Source of the DNA: Eublepharis macularius
Taxonomy: Eukaryota > Chordata > Lepidosauria > Squamata > Eublepharidae
Direction: 5' to 3'
NCBI RefSeq assembly: GCF_028583425.1
Contig: NC_072792.1
Coordinates: 160,524,676-160,588,675, forward strand
DNA: 64,000 nt
Position numbers and translations under genes: made by a program. The notes beneath the pieces were generated by a model, which saw only the letters and a list, made by a program, of their open reading frames with translations, was not told the origin of the DNA and searched no databases. Position 1 is the first letter of the stretch. Every line of letters begins with the position of its first letter. Below, one piece after another: positions 12,790 to 24,300 of this stretch.

Positions 12790-12990
12790 AGAGGAGTTGT
12801 GGCTCAGTAGAAGAGTCTCTACTTTGCATGCAGGTCACAGGTTCTATCCTCAGCATATCCAGTTAAGAATTAGGTGGAGGATGACATGAAACCCCTGCTG
12901 GCGAGAGAGCAGCTTCCAGTTTGAGTAGACAATACTGATCTTGACGGACCAACGGTCTGATTCAGTATAAAGCAGCTTCAAGCGTGTTCA
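12790..12990 (+). mobile_element. tRNA-derived SINE B
   Basis: A-box-like GTGGCTCAGTAGAAGAG, B-box-like GGTTCTATCC, and a body ending TTGACGGACCAACGGTCTG and AGTATAAAGCAGCTTCA. This is the family also found at 15740, 24165, 32955 and, reversed, at 21418, 27130, 41720, 55600 and 60690. It is a SINE, not a functional tRNA gene. Confidence 0.82.
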
Positions 12991-14819
12991 TGTGAGCCAA
13001 GCTACAGGACCTTGGATAGCTCCAAGGCTATTTGATCCGGACGCAGCTCTCACAAACCGTACTGGAGAAGACTGTTAAGGCAAGGACAGGGCCCAGGCCT
13101 ACATTTGGAGTCCTACACTCCTGGGCAACTCTGCAATCTCTTGATGGGTCCTCTGGTGTCTCCAGAGGGGCTGAGCGATGGTGACCATGAATGCCTTTAT
13201 AAAGAGGTCACCTGGAGGCTTTGGTGGCACACTTGGTGGGGGGGGGGGGAGGATCATGGGCTACGGGATTAAGGTGCCCCTTCCCTTCAACACATTCTTC
13301 TCTGGAGACAGTTGCCAGCTCAGTCAGGCTATGTGAACCCTCACAACTGCCTTTCCCCCACTAATATACAGGCTGGACTCAACGGCTTCTCATATGAGTG
13401 TTTCAGGCTCACTGGGCAGGGAGGTGACAATTCAAAAGAAACTGGATCATTTCCAGAAATGGATTTTTCAGAACCCTCCCGACACTTCACGAGCAGGCCT
13501 GAAAAATTCAGCAAGCCAAACACAATCATGTATGGAGCCCTCACTAAAGTTTAGCAGAATAGTCACTGTTGCTTACCCGACTTAGTAAGAACAGGGGCCA
13601 GTCAACACACCTACAGAATACAATACGTGGCTGGTGAGCTACATTTGGCTTGCCGGGTCACATGTTACCCAAGATGTGCAGGAGGGTATTATTTTCCAGT
13701 TGGTGACTACCACAAACAATGGAATGTTTCACTTTCCTGCACTGAATTCGAGCTTGCATATCGTCACAGAGAAAACAGTTACAGGGGCCCAGCTAATTAT
13801 ACAGTCAACCTGGAATACAAACATGGTATAACTGGAAAACTTGGTCTTGGGAACAGAATCCAGCTGGTGTTCCTCTGAGTATTTGCTGGCCTTGATTTCA
13901 CCATCGACGTGTGAATGTTTGCCTTTAAACATTTTTTGCTGTCAACGTATCCTGTTATCTGATGCTGTCGTGTCAATGCTGTTTCTTCTACTGTGTGGGG
14001 CCTTCTTTATCCTTTCTAGAGATACAAAGGCTGCCATCTTTTTGGCTGCCATCTCAGGGCAGCGGAACCAGTTGCCAAAACTCACCCCACCCACCTGTTT
14101 GGATAAAACATTCCGATTGTTTTTCTTCATTTGAAAAAAAAACAAAATAAAACTTCTGGCTGTGAAAGCTACAATATCAGACTTCGTTAGTAAGGATATT
14201 TATTGGCTGAGTTCCCACCCCCCCCCCAAGGGATCCAAAGCAGCAGTAAACAATAAAAACCCACAGTAACAATCACAATGAACAGAACATCTTCAACGTA
14301 AAGCAACTTGTCAGGTGAAATCTCAGAAGGCAAGGAAAGAGGGTGTTAAAAAGGATTTCCCACCATCACCAAATCAGTGCTTCAAGCTCTCTGCACAGAA
14401 ACAAAATTGTGCAAGAGACACAGAAACAGACAAACAGACCAACCGGTTCAATATGCATCATTTCAGCTGTCATAGAGTCCAATTACTCTTGATACAGAAA
14501 AATGATGCAACTTGGAAGAGACCTTCAAATTATTTAATAAGCACAGAGGATATACTCAACTCTAACTGTAACCCATTTTAACTATTCAATCCACAGACAG
14601 GAGAACAGCATATATAAACAAGATATAAAAGCAGCCCTGATAGCTTGCTAGCCTGACCTTGACAGAGCTAGGAAGGTTGGTCCACCAAGGACAACCGGGG
14701 CTGCTGTTCAGAGGAACAAACCACCTCTTCTCTTATCTTGCCTTCAAACCCCCCAAAGGTGGAACTTCAAGGGGTTGCCATGAGTCAGGTGCGCACATTT
14801 TTAGCCTAAGGGGCATTAC
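12991..14819. other. No gene seen (inferred ELMOD1 intron 2)
   Basis: Many small overlapping frames at 13312-14150 on both strands, none with family resemblance. G run at 13238-13249 and C run at 14218-14227. The next ELMOD1 exon was looked for here and to position 1 and not found. Confidence 0.5.
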
Positions 14820-14915
14820 CTCAGGAAGTGCTTCATTTTGGCAGCTTTGTTCTTCAGTATCAGCAACTGTCATCAACTGGTCACAGGCAAATTCTTTCTC
14901 CAGAAGTTATTGATG
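14820..14915 (-). CDS. ELMOD1: ELMOD1 start-codon exon (5'UTR plus first 17 coding bases)
   Basis: ELMOD1 is an ELMO-domain GTPase-activating protein for ARL2/ARF-family GTPases. On the minus strand an acceptor CCACTTGCTTTCGCAG ends at 14916, the exon runs 14915 to 14820, and the donor is CTGAG|GTAATG. The ATG is at 14836-14834 in context GCCAAAATGA. It reads M-K-H-F-L plus AG of a split codon (arginine if A or G follows), which matches the recalled ELMOD1 N-terminus MKHFLR. Two in-frame TGA codons lie 12-13 codons upstream, so this ATG can serve as the start. Gene order and strand next to ALKBH8 fit mammalian synteny. Only five full codons are present, so the call depends on the motif, the splice sites and synteny together. 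Later exons lie before position 1. Confidence 0.75.
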
Positions 14916-15319
14916 CTGCGAAAGCAAGTGGAACACATTTGGTAAAAGAGAAGTACACAATGCATAAACATAATTGGTTGGAGTTTTTATTAAAATCTTT
15001 ACATTTAAAAAAAAAATCCAGCTCCAACAAAAAATGCACTCAAGAACAAAAAAAAATGCTCTGCAGCTTTTCTAAAAGTATTTCAGTTTGAAGGGTGAAA
15101 AGCAAGACAGCATTAATTGGCTAGCTCTCTGGTGATATCACTAGGACACATTTCACCCGATCCCTGGAGCAATTCTCCAGCTGTACTTGAAAATGTTCAT
15201 TTTCATTTTTAATGAAGTGAAGAACGATCATTTAAAAAGGTGGTGCTTTTTAAAAAAAAGATCTGAACACCTTCCTTGAAGCATGAGCCAAGGGGCAGGG
15301 CGGGAAGTTAAAGTAGTGT

Positions 15320-15635
15320 TTAACCCAGAGCCAGTTTGGTGCAGTAGTTAAGGGTGTAGGACTCTAATATGGAGAGCTGGGTTTGATTCCTGACTCCTCG
15401 CTTGAAGCGAGCCTGGGACTCTAATCTAGAGAACCAGGTTTGATTCCCCACTCCTCCACTTGAAGCCAGCTGGGTGACCTTGGGCTAGTCATGGCTCTCT
15501 GGAGCTCACTCAACCCCACCCACCTCACAGGGTGTTTTGTTGTGGGGATAATAATGACATAGTTTATAAACTGCTCTGAGTGGGCGTTAAGTTGTCCTGC
15601 AGGGCAGTATATAAATCAAGTGTTGTTGTTGTTAT
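15320..15635 (+). mobile_element. SINE A with duplicated tRNA-like head
   Basis: Begins GAGCCAGTTTGGTGCAGTAGTTAA, with tRNA-like A box and a B-box word GGTTTGATTCC. The segment GGACTCTAAT...TTTGATTCC...CTTGAAG occurs twice (about 15359-15409 and 15416-15466). It ends TATATAAATCAAGTGTTGTTGTTG. Five other copies of this family in the window have a single head. Confidence 0.82.
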
Positions 15636-15677
15636 TAACCCACTTCTGTGTATATGCACAAGGCAACGTCTACAAAA

Positions 15678-16335
15678 AAAATGACTAACGGGGGACATAA
15701 TAGAAGTTTAAAATTATACATGGGATAGGGATAGAAAGAACTGTGGCTCATTGGTAGAGCATCTGTTTTGCAGATAGAAGGTCTCAGGTTTGATCCAGAA
15801 AAGGATAAAAGGTGATTTGAAAGACTTCTACCTGAAATCATGAAGAACTGCAGCCAGTCAGAGTAGACAAAACCAACCTTAAGGAACCAACCATCTAACT
15901 CGGTCTAAGGCAGCTAAATATGTTCAGAATTTTTTTCTTCCTCTCCCGAAGTGACAGAACTCAAGGGCGCCTAATGAAACTGATGAAATTAGAACAGAAA
16001 ACAGGAAGTGCTTTTGTAGTCTGTGAGTAATTAAATCGTGGAATTTGCAGTGACTGGGCGTAGTGATGGGTACTAGCAGAGATGGCTTAAAAGGGGATTA
16101 GACAGATTCATGGAGGACGGATCCATCAGTGGCTACCAGCCATGCAGAGTAAAGAACGTCTACACCCAGAAACGATAAACCTCTTAATACCCGTGCTAGG
16201 AGGTAACATCACGGGAAGACCGTGGCATCTATGCCCTGTTTGTTGGCCCTTCAGGGCAACTTGTTGGCCACTGTGTGAGACAGGATGCTGAATTAGATGA
16301 ACCACTGGTCTGATCCGACATGGTGGTTCTTACGA
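15678..16335 (+). mobile_element. CR1 LINE 3' region split by SINE B
   Basis: GGGGGACATAATAGAAG (left) and the 3' region from 15960 (GGCGCCTAATGAAACTGATG; AGATTCATGGAGGACGGATC; ACAGGATGCTGAATTAGATG) are one CR1 subfamily, as at 9500-10115. The two parts are separated by a SINE B at about 15738-15935. Confidence 0.82.
15738..15935 (+). mobile_element. SINE B nested in CR1
   Basis: AACTGTGGCTCATTGGTAGA (A box), GGTTTGATCC (B box), a body with AAAGGTGATTTGAAAGAC, and the end CTAAGGCAGCTAAATATG. It interrupts the CR1 described at 15678-16335. Confidence 0.85.
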
Positions 16336-16404
16336 CCTAAATAATATTGTTGAGCTCACATACGGGTGGAGAATTCTTTATAACTATCAGTGCGCTGTGA
16401 GAGC

Positions 16405-16690
16405 TGGTAAAATGTAGAGGTCAGAGTGCCAGACTAGGTCCGAGTCCCCACCCTCCCATAGAAGTTTGCTGGATGATTCTGGGCAAAAGTATTCTCTCTC
16501 AGCCTAAGACAGTGTGGTGTAGTGGTTACGTGTCCAACTAGGATCTGGGAGACGCAGGTTCAAATCTCCACTCTCCCATAGAAGCTCACAGAATGACCCT
16601 GGGCCAGTCACACACCCTCAACCTAACCTGCCTCACAGGGCTGTTATGATAAAATGGATGAGAGGAGAATGATACAAGCCGCTAGGAAAA
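16405..16690 (+). mobile_element. Two SINE C copies in tandem (first truncated)
   Basis: The first copy, 16405-16505, has GAGTGCCAGACTAGG and TCTCTCTCAGCCTAAG and then stops. A second copy, 16505-16690, starts with AGTGTGGTGTAGTGGTTACG and runs to ATGATACAAGCCGC. SINE C carries tRNA-like boxes and the hallmark CTCAGCCTAACCTACCTCAC. Confidence 0.78.
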
Positions 16691-17507
16691 AAGGGTGCCA
16701 ATTTTCAAAGGTTCCCCTTTAACCTTAGGCAAGTCAAAATCCCTCCGTTCTCCATGCGACGCAGTGAATATGCATACATATTCTTCTGATAATGAGCAGG
16801 GGCACCACAGGCCTATGTTCATTAGTGTGAGGAAACTATCTGGAAATTCTTGAACTGTGTATTAGGCTTGTTCTGGGATACATATCGGAACAGAAAATCG
16901 TATCTGGATCTTTGCAATAACACTCTCAAGTTTCTCTTTCCTCCTCCACAGCAAACAGTATCTTGGGATTTTTTTAGTGTATTTTTTTGTAAATTCCCAT
17001 TCTAAAAGAATGACTCAACAAATAGAAAAATAGACCTGTTTAGTTAACTTACTCTGCACAAACACTGATGTAATCAGAGAGCTTCAAATCAATGCAGCGT
17101 GGCTCTGAAAAGACTTCCATAAAAATGTTTGTAGACTCATCCACCCCCCCCCACCTCAAAGCTCAGGTTTTACCTTTGAAAAGGACCATCAGAATCTTAT
17201 ACTTAAAAGGAAACAGAAGCAAACAGAAAGGATACCACAGCAGAGCAGTTTTCAATGTTGATCAAATACCCTTGCTGTATCAACATTAAGATCAGAGACT
17301 CTTTGATCTTGCAAACTTAACTTCTAGCAGCGAGGCAAGTGTTAAGAAAGTCTGAGCCAGCATGTTGGTTAACACTGGTCTCGATACAGGGGAGTTCTAC
17401 CTCCCCCAAACCCTTTGTACTGATCTATTCCTTCACAAGCGTCCAGTACCACAGCCATCAAACTCAGATTCAGTAACAGATTTGCTTCATGGCTATGAAA
17501 AAAACAT

Positions 17508-17518
17508 GGGGGGGGGGG
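17508..17518. repeat. Mononucleotide G run
   Basis: Eleven consecutive G. Similar runs occur at 7131-7143, 8469-8479, 13238-13249, 20966-20977 and 61589-61601. Confidence 0.9.
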
Positions 17519-19403
17519 TGAATTGAAATTTGAGTCACAAACCAGGTTCCAGTAGGGTCAAATGGATTTTTGGCATATGGCCAAGACTTGCTACTGTCCA
17601 AATCTTTTCAACAAGTGGCACGTGCAGCAAGAGGTAGTGCAGAGATGTAAAATTTCTAGAACGTTTGAAACCATATAGGGGGAAAAAACCCCAGACATCT
17701 GGGAAAAAACTGAAAAATATACAACACTTTCTTCTGAAACCTAACATAAAACATATGTTAGCTCAAAGCTAACATAAAACGTATCTTTTTATAACTTAGT
17801 TAGAACATAAATTATACTTTGGAGTATGTTTATGAAATTTAAAAGTAAAAATGTCTTAGTTTTCTACAAGAAAAATGACAAATATACCCAAAACTAGATA
17901 GAGATGCCAACTGTTGCACATATATTTTAGTTTTAAAGGTCACTACCAGCAGAAGGCAAGCAGAAATCCACATGGTCCCTCTAAAGCATGGCAGCACCCT
18001 CTAAGTGCAGAAATGCCCCTTACATTCCAGTGCTGTCTATATCTACAGCAGTGATTTCCAAAGTGGCTCCTGTGGGCACCGTGATGATTGCCCATGTGTT
18101 GATTGGTGCCCCTTTGTTCTTCTCCCAGTGGGCTAGTCCTGGTTTTCTTCCACCTTACTGGAACAGGAGGTGTTTTGGAAAAGCTCAGAAGACAACAGCA
18201 TTGTGTCTTCAGGAGGAACTTGCTTGGAAACAGCTACCTCCATTATCAGAGGAGGCCTGGGTTAAACTTCAAACCTCTCCCTTTTGCAATTCTCACCAGC
18301 TCTAACGGTGGCCATTTTTAGCAGCACCTACTAATTGTTCCCAAACTTCCACAAAGGCCCACAGACTCAACAATGCTGGGGACCTCCAGACTACAGTATA
18401 AACCTTAATTTGTCATTTGCTAATGCCATGGATTGTCTTACATGAAAATCTCCCAGATTCACCTGAACACATTAGGGCTGTGCCCCAGCTCCATTGCGAA
18501 TCTGATGGGTTCTACTCCCAGCCCTTGACTAGGATTCTGATTTCAAGAACTGGCTCTGACGTGGGCCCAATACGTGTCGGCACAAGCTAAGAGTTCAGTG
18601 TGCTATTGCAAAGCTTTCCAGGAGCTCACAACCATGCAGTAAGGTGTCAGGTTCACAGGGACCCAAAAGACCCCCAAACTTTTGTTGACAGAAGTCATGG
18701 GGTGACCACTTCATGGCATGAAATTCAAAGTCACCATTCAAATCAGTGTAAAAGGGGAGTCGGTCTCTCCCCATACCCCAGTGAGTGCTCCCAAGGAGCA
18801 AATATGGCTAAAACCACCATGCAATCTTAACGTGCCAGCAGTTCAGATGAAATCCTTTTATTCTGCCCAGAGACCTGCTGTCCTTCCTTCACTTTCTGAA
18901 ATATCTGGGAATATATTAATTACAGTGTCACTAGCTAAAAGGAAAAGAACATGCACTCATAAGCAGCTTTTCCTCCTGGATTTCATGGGAGTTCTTGTTG
19001 CAAATACAGGTAAGCCCAAAGTAAGAAAAACCCCTTTCATTAACGTTGCTTTTGACTGCTAGAAGTCTGCTGCTGTCCCTGAATTCACCGGTAATTGCTA
19101 CTGACTGCAGGGACACCTGCTTGAGGATGGCAGAAAAAGAATAACAGCGAACTGATTCATTAATGCACTCGGCGGGCAAGTTTCCAACACTCCCGGAAGA
19201 TGCTTTTGATGTTTCTTACATAATAGCAAGATGGAGGGGGCGGGGGAGAGAAAATAAGACTGGAAGAAAAGCAGCCTACCCTCTTTCTCCAATATGACAG
19301 TGGTCCCAAGGCTAGAAAGACCAGGAACTCTTTCTGCCTATGCATTTGAACGTTACCTTCTTGAAACGGGCAGCGTTGCAAAAAGAAGCACACCCATCAG
19401 GCT

Positions 19404-19492
19404 AATATTGCAATCCTATGCAGAGTTACCCCAGTCTAAGCCAAACAAAATCGGTAGGTTTCAGCTGGGGTAAGCCTGCACAGGACTGCCCT
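19404..19492. repeat. Decayed palindromic short element
   Basis: TTGCAATCCTATGCAGAGTTACC...CCAGTCTAAG at the left and CAGCTGGGGTAAGCCTGCACAGGA at the right, matching the hairpin family of 47067-47160 with a diverged right arm. Confidence 0.6.
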
Positions 19493-20332
19493 ACCTGTGT
19501 GGCTTTATCACCTACAGATTCCTTATGATTGCTCATTAAGTTAATCTTCCAAATGAGGAGAATGCAAGTCACATCTATTTGCCAGGATGGGAGTGGAAAA
19601 GAGGCCTGGCCTTGGATCAGAGGGCAAAACAAAAGAAAAACGAGAGCGCTTCTTTTGAATTTCAACCTAAAAAAAATGGTATGGGTTTTGGAGCTCAGCT
19701 GTAAGATGCAACCTTGTGGATCTACAATGAACAGGAGTTTTGAGGCACCTTACAGACTGGCACCACAAAACTCCTGTTTTGCTGCAACAGAATTAAAATG
19801 GCTACCAACTCTGCTCTTAAGGACTGAGGCTGCTCATTTTGGCGAAGATGTGGCCGGCCTTGAGTGGTTGTAGATGGGTCAGATCAACAGGGGGTGTAAA
19901 TCCAACATCCCAGCAGTCAGTAGTACCACTGGAGCTGAAGTCTGGAGAGCAGCAGGTTAGGGCTAATGTTCTTTTGGTTGCAGAAAATATATCAAACTAA
20001 GACAATTAATAGGGCTCATACTGCAAGCCACTCACAAAAGATTCCTCTATTTCTTGCTGCATGTTCTAGGGCTTGGCTACATCGTTCATTCCCTTGGACC
20101 CCCAACCACGGCATCAGAATAATGTGATGTACTTGCTTGCTTCTCCTACACAATTCTCTCCTTGGCTCAATCAGCAAGCTAATAAACAACGATATTTTAT
20201 CTTTACCTCCCCCTCACACTTCACTCACATTCCTGAGGCTGTATCAAAACCATATTCTGAGGAGTATTCTTCCTCTGGAACCTCCAACCATAGGCGAATA
20301 TAAAAAGTGTCAGATTAAACAGAATCAGAAAA

Positions 20333-20373
20333 CCACACACACACACACGCGCGCGCGCGCTCTCTCTCTCTCT
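20333..20373. repeat. Compound microsatellite (CA)n(CG)n(CT)n
   Basis: Adjacent alternating CA, then CG, then CT dinucleotide runs of about 16, 11 and 13 bases. The CA/CG part is an alternating purine-pyrimidine tract. Confidence 0.95.
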
Positions 20374-20394
20374 GGGTCCCCAACTTCAGAGGTG

Positions 20395-20685
20395 AGGCGG
20401 GTGGTGACTAGACAGGGCATTTTCAATGGCAACTTCTCCTCTTCGGAATGCCCTCCCCCTTAGGACTCACCTGGTGTCTACTGTCTTTCAGGCTCCAGGC
20501 CAAAACATTTCTGTTTACCCAGGCTTTTCATTAGGGCGTTTTTATCTTATCCCGTTTTATGGATCGTTTTATGTCCAATAGCTTGTTTTTAATGGCTTCT
20601 TTTTAATATTGTGGTTTTTAATTTTAAGTCATCTTGAGCAGAACTCTGAAGGGTGGCACAGAAATATTCCAAATAAATAATCTAT
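20395..20685 (+). mobile_element. L2-type LINE 3' end
   Basis: Resembles the last codons and 3'UTR of an L2-clade LINE: TCGGAATGCCCTCCCCCTTA, CTTTCAGGCTCCAGGCCAAA, then a T-rich 3'UTR and GGGTGGCACAGAAATATTCC followed by AAATAAATAA. Confidence 0.65.
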
Positions 20686-21267
20686 GAATGTAAGTCAGCA
20701 TATGCAAATTTTGTCCTATTTTCTGAAGATTCTTTGGGGTTTTCTGCAGATGGCCACTCTATTTGCAGTCCATGAGGATAACAGAGACCATCTCTTAGTT
20801 CCTTTTTCCTCACCCCCTCCCCAATTTCTAGACCCTTCTAGAAAGTTCCAAGTTTCTCTCAGAGTTCTTAAAGATACTGTTACAAACCTGGTTTCATCCA
20901 TGGATGATTGTTTTCCACCCAAAAAGCCCAGAGTAATAAAAGAATCATTTGGTCTCTGCAGAACCGGGGGGGGGGGGATCATCTCAATAGAAGAAACTTT
21001 CTACAGTGACTCCATTAATTCATTAACGTGGCATGCTCCACATGGCCTCTGAGCAATGAGGAAGAACAAATCCTCAAGTAAACATCAGATGTGACTATTC
21101 CAGCAACCACATATGGGAAGGAGAGACACTTCACCATATGTTTTTAAAAAACCCTACAAGTAGAAAACTAGCTCAGCAAGGAGGTTAGCAGTGTCCCATT
21201 CCCAATACTAGTCTTCTGACACCTTAAAGACTAACATATTTATTATGGCATATGTGTTTTGGAGAGG

Positions 21268-21370
21268 CGGGCAATGGCAAATCACCAATGTTTATAACTC
21301 TTGCCTTCAAAACCCAACTGGGTCGCCAAAGGTCAGCTGTGACTTGACAGCGCTTTACTCACTCACATAT
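21268..21370 (+). mobile_element. 5S-SINE 3' portion (truncated)
   Basis: GGGCAATGGCAAATCACC, GGGTCGCCAAAGGTCAGCTG and TGACTTGACAGCGCTTTAC match the 3' half of the 5S-rRNA-derived SINE at 55355-55535. The 5S-like head is missing. Confidence 0.6.
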
Positions 21371-21417
21371 GTTTTCAACTATAACAAAATGAGTACAGGA
21401 TGAGCCAAATACTGACC

Positions 21418-21560
21418 AGTGTTGTCTACTCACAGCTCTCCAGGGTTCCAGCCAGAGCAGGTCTTTTAGATCACCCGCCTCCCACCAGGGGTTCTTTTAA
21501 ACTGGAGACTGAGCCTGGGACCTTCGGCATGCAAAGCAGACGCCCCCACCATTGAGGCCA
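21418..21560 (-). mobile_element. SINE B (reverse)
   Basis: Reverse copy: GTTGTCTACTCACAGCTCTC, ACTGAGCCTGGGACCTTCGG and CATGCAAAGCAGACGC, ending in CCATTGAGGCC (the reversed A box). Confidence 0.75.
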
Positions 21561-22305
21561 GAAGGCTCAGCTATCTAAGAGTGCGAAGTGCAAATGAAAA
21601 CAAGATCCAATCACAGCAGGAGTGAACAATGCCCAACTAGTGATATACTAGCAAAGAACTGCACGCAGCTTCTCCTAAACAGGGGCCATTACTTCCTACA
21701 AGGAACTATTCTTGAGTCAGAGGGAGAGATGTTTTAACTCAGCTGCAAACAATAAGTTCTTGAAGCACCTTCAAGACTAACATATTTACTGGGGCACAAT
21801 CCCCATGAGCCAAAACCCAATTTGTCAGATACATGATGCTTGATTTAAACAGGACATTGTCAAAGCAAAAGACTTTCTCATGAGACTTTGCACGTACACA
21901 GCATCCAGTGTAAACTGGGCTGCTGCTTGAACAAAGCCATTGCCCATGCTGTGCAGCATTAAGGTTGGGTGCCCCAGACAGCTGCCCTACACAGGGGGCA
22001 GCCCACCTTAAAATGAGATATCATGCAAGGGCTCAGGCACGTGGCTATGTGCTTTTTGCCTTGGCCAAACATAACAGCAGCCCAGTGGCATAACTGGGGC
22101 ATTTCGCTGCTACAGACCAACATGGCCACTCATCTGGAATAGACATCATGGTTTGTTCGACAGCATCACATTTAAATAAGGTTTTATACTCACAAGTAAT
22201 AAGCTATCAACCCCCAGTCTCCACTGAACCAGATGGGCAGCTTTTTTACTCTGTGCAACAAAATTAAACAGGAGGAGTCCAGTGGCACCTTAGTCTACAA
22301 ATACA

Positions 22306-22440
22306 GTGGTGGAAAGTGCTGTCAAATCACAGCCAATTTACTGTGACCCCATAGGGTTTTCAAGGCAAGAGACGAACAGAGGTGGTCTGTGTCATTGCCT
22401 GCCTTTGTGTAGCAATCCTGGATTACAAACAAGAGAAAGT
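22306..22440 (-). mobile_element. 5S-SINE 3' portion (reverse, truncated)
   Basis: AAAGTGCTGTCAAATCACAG, GTGACCCCATAGGG and GAGGTGGTCTGTGTCATTGC are the reverse complement of the 5S-SINE body. The homology stops at about 22435, before the 5S-like part. Confidence 0.65.
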
Positions 22441-24164
22441 TGGGAGGTGGTGGGAGATGTTACCAAGAGAGGCTGGTTTAGAACAAAATCCAATCAAAAG
22501 AGTGGTCGGTAATGACCACTCCCAACTGCTGATAGATAGGAAAAATGGGATTTGATCTACTCTAGGAAAGTACTGTTTGAGAAACGATAAGGAGATCCAA
22601 TCAGAAAAGGGAGAGGGACCATGTAAAGATTTAGCTGAAGTGATAAACATCAGTAAAATGTGAATTATGCTGAGATTCTGGCACCTACAGTGAGTGAGAA
22701 ATCAAACTGGGAGGAGACTGTACTGAACATCTTGATGGATCCTAATTCAGCACTGCTATGTTGGATTCTCCCTTTCCAACCAAAGTCTGGAAGTATTAAT
22801 TCAGCATCTTTACACTGAAGTTCTGCCTAGGAACTTTCTGGTTAAAAGTATGGCCACTTTTCAAGTTTGCTATCGATGATGTGCATGTCTTCATGGTGAG
22901 CAGGCACAGTCTGAAATCACATGCTCCTTTGAAAACAAATTAATTTTTCTTCATGCTGGAGATCTCTGAAAAACGCTTCACTTTTAAGGCAGCAGTGGAA
23001 GGTACTCTTGCAAAATTAAGCTACAATTATGCAATGTGTCCAGGTCCCAAACTACACAAAGGGACAAAGAAGCAATTAACAGCTCACATTCAAAATCTCT
23101 GAAAAATGTAGCAAGATAATATGAAGTATTTTGGATATTCAAAACATCCTGTATAAATGTAGCAATAGCAGAAATGTTGGCTTTAACAATTTTTCCTTAA
23201 CCACAAGCTTCAGAAACCATCTGTGTATCTCAAAGGATAAAATACTGAATTTTAAACACTTGTTTACCCTAACATGGCATTCTACTGGTTTGGTGGATTT
23301 TGTTACAGATGGCCAATATTTCCACATACTTTTCTTTTATTGTAGTTAATTCCATAGTTTGGGAAATTCGAGAATGGGAAACAGATTAGTTTTGCATTTA
23401 TGAATCCGGAATAACTACCACTCAGCATTCACCATTGCAAAGTTGTAGCTGTCAGTTGCATGGTTCCAGATAACCAGTTTCCAGGAATTCATGCAGCTGA
23501 GCATTTGAACCTATAAAGGGTGCCTCATACAGAGACTGACTATTGGCCCAACCACTGCAAACCTGCCCACTGCGACTGGCAACAGCTCTCCAAAATCTAA
23601 AGCAGCAGTCTTAACTAGCACTTGCAAGTCGACCTGTGGCTATTAAAAAGGAGACAACAGAAACTGAACTTGATACCTTGCACATGCAAAGCAAATACTC
23701 TACTGCTGAGCTACAATTTCTCCACTGTACAAGTTCCAAATTACAAAGTCATGCCACTTCCAGAGGTTTCCTGTGTACATTCTGTGTCCAAAGTACCAAG
23801 ATGTGAACATTTTGCTACTTTAAAAAAATTAGCATTTTGGTTTAACCGATTGTTTTTCAGAAGCGGGGGGAATGGTGATGGGAGATAATGCACTTCCTAA
23901 ATAAAAGTAATTTATTTTGGACACAGCTAAATCTTTTAGTTACTTGACTGCCACATTCTCTGATTCCTAAAATGGAAAATAGGGAGGGACTACAAAATTT
24001 TACAAAAAAGTAAAGAGGGGTGGATAGGGAGACACCACCCCCATCATAATACTAGAACATGGGATTATTCAGCGAAAACAGACTAGCAGTAGGGACATCA
24101 GAATTTAAGTATATGCTTGTTAAATAGTGTATTTATATAGTGCTTTTCTCCATAGAGCAAGCCC
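22441..24164. other. No gene seen (ELMOD1 intron 1)
   Basis: AT-rich unassigned intron. A reversed SINE-like trace (AAGCAAATACTCTACTGCTG) occurs near 23690-23712. Confidence 0.5.
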
Positions 24165-24300
24165 GAAAACTGTGGCTCAGCAGTAGAGCACCTCCTTTTG
24201 TGCAGAAGGTCGCAGAAAGCCTCTGCCAGAGTAGACAAGAGATACTTTGGTAGGCCAACGGTGTGCCTCAGTATAAGGCAGCTTCATATCTTCAATGATC
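24165..24300 (+). mobile_element. SINE B (internally deleted)
   Basis: AACTGTGGCTCAGCAGTAGA, then a jump to CTCTGCCAGAGTAGACAAGA, GGTAGGCCAACGG and CAGTATAAGGCAGCTTCATA. The middle of the element is deleted. Confidence 0.75.

Larger units (their letters stand above)
16691..20332. other. No gene seen (ELMOD1 intron 1)
   Basis: Mostly unassigned. It includes a fragment of repeat R (19735-19760), a decayed hairpin (19404-19492) and a possible old repeat at 18050-18310. No exon-like structure. Confidence 0.5.

Noticed and set aside
12790-12870. tRNA-like A and B boxes, here and in other SINEs, considered as tRNA genes
   Set aside because: They are dispersed SINE heads without a foldable acceptor stem, present in many diverged copies.
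13312-14150. Cluster of small overlapping frames on both strands
   Set aside because: No shared phase, no splice-site pattern, no recognisable protein; looks like chance.
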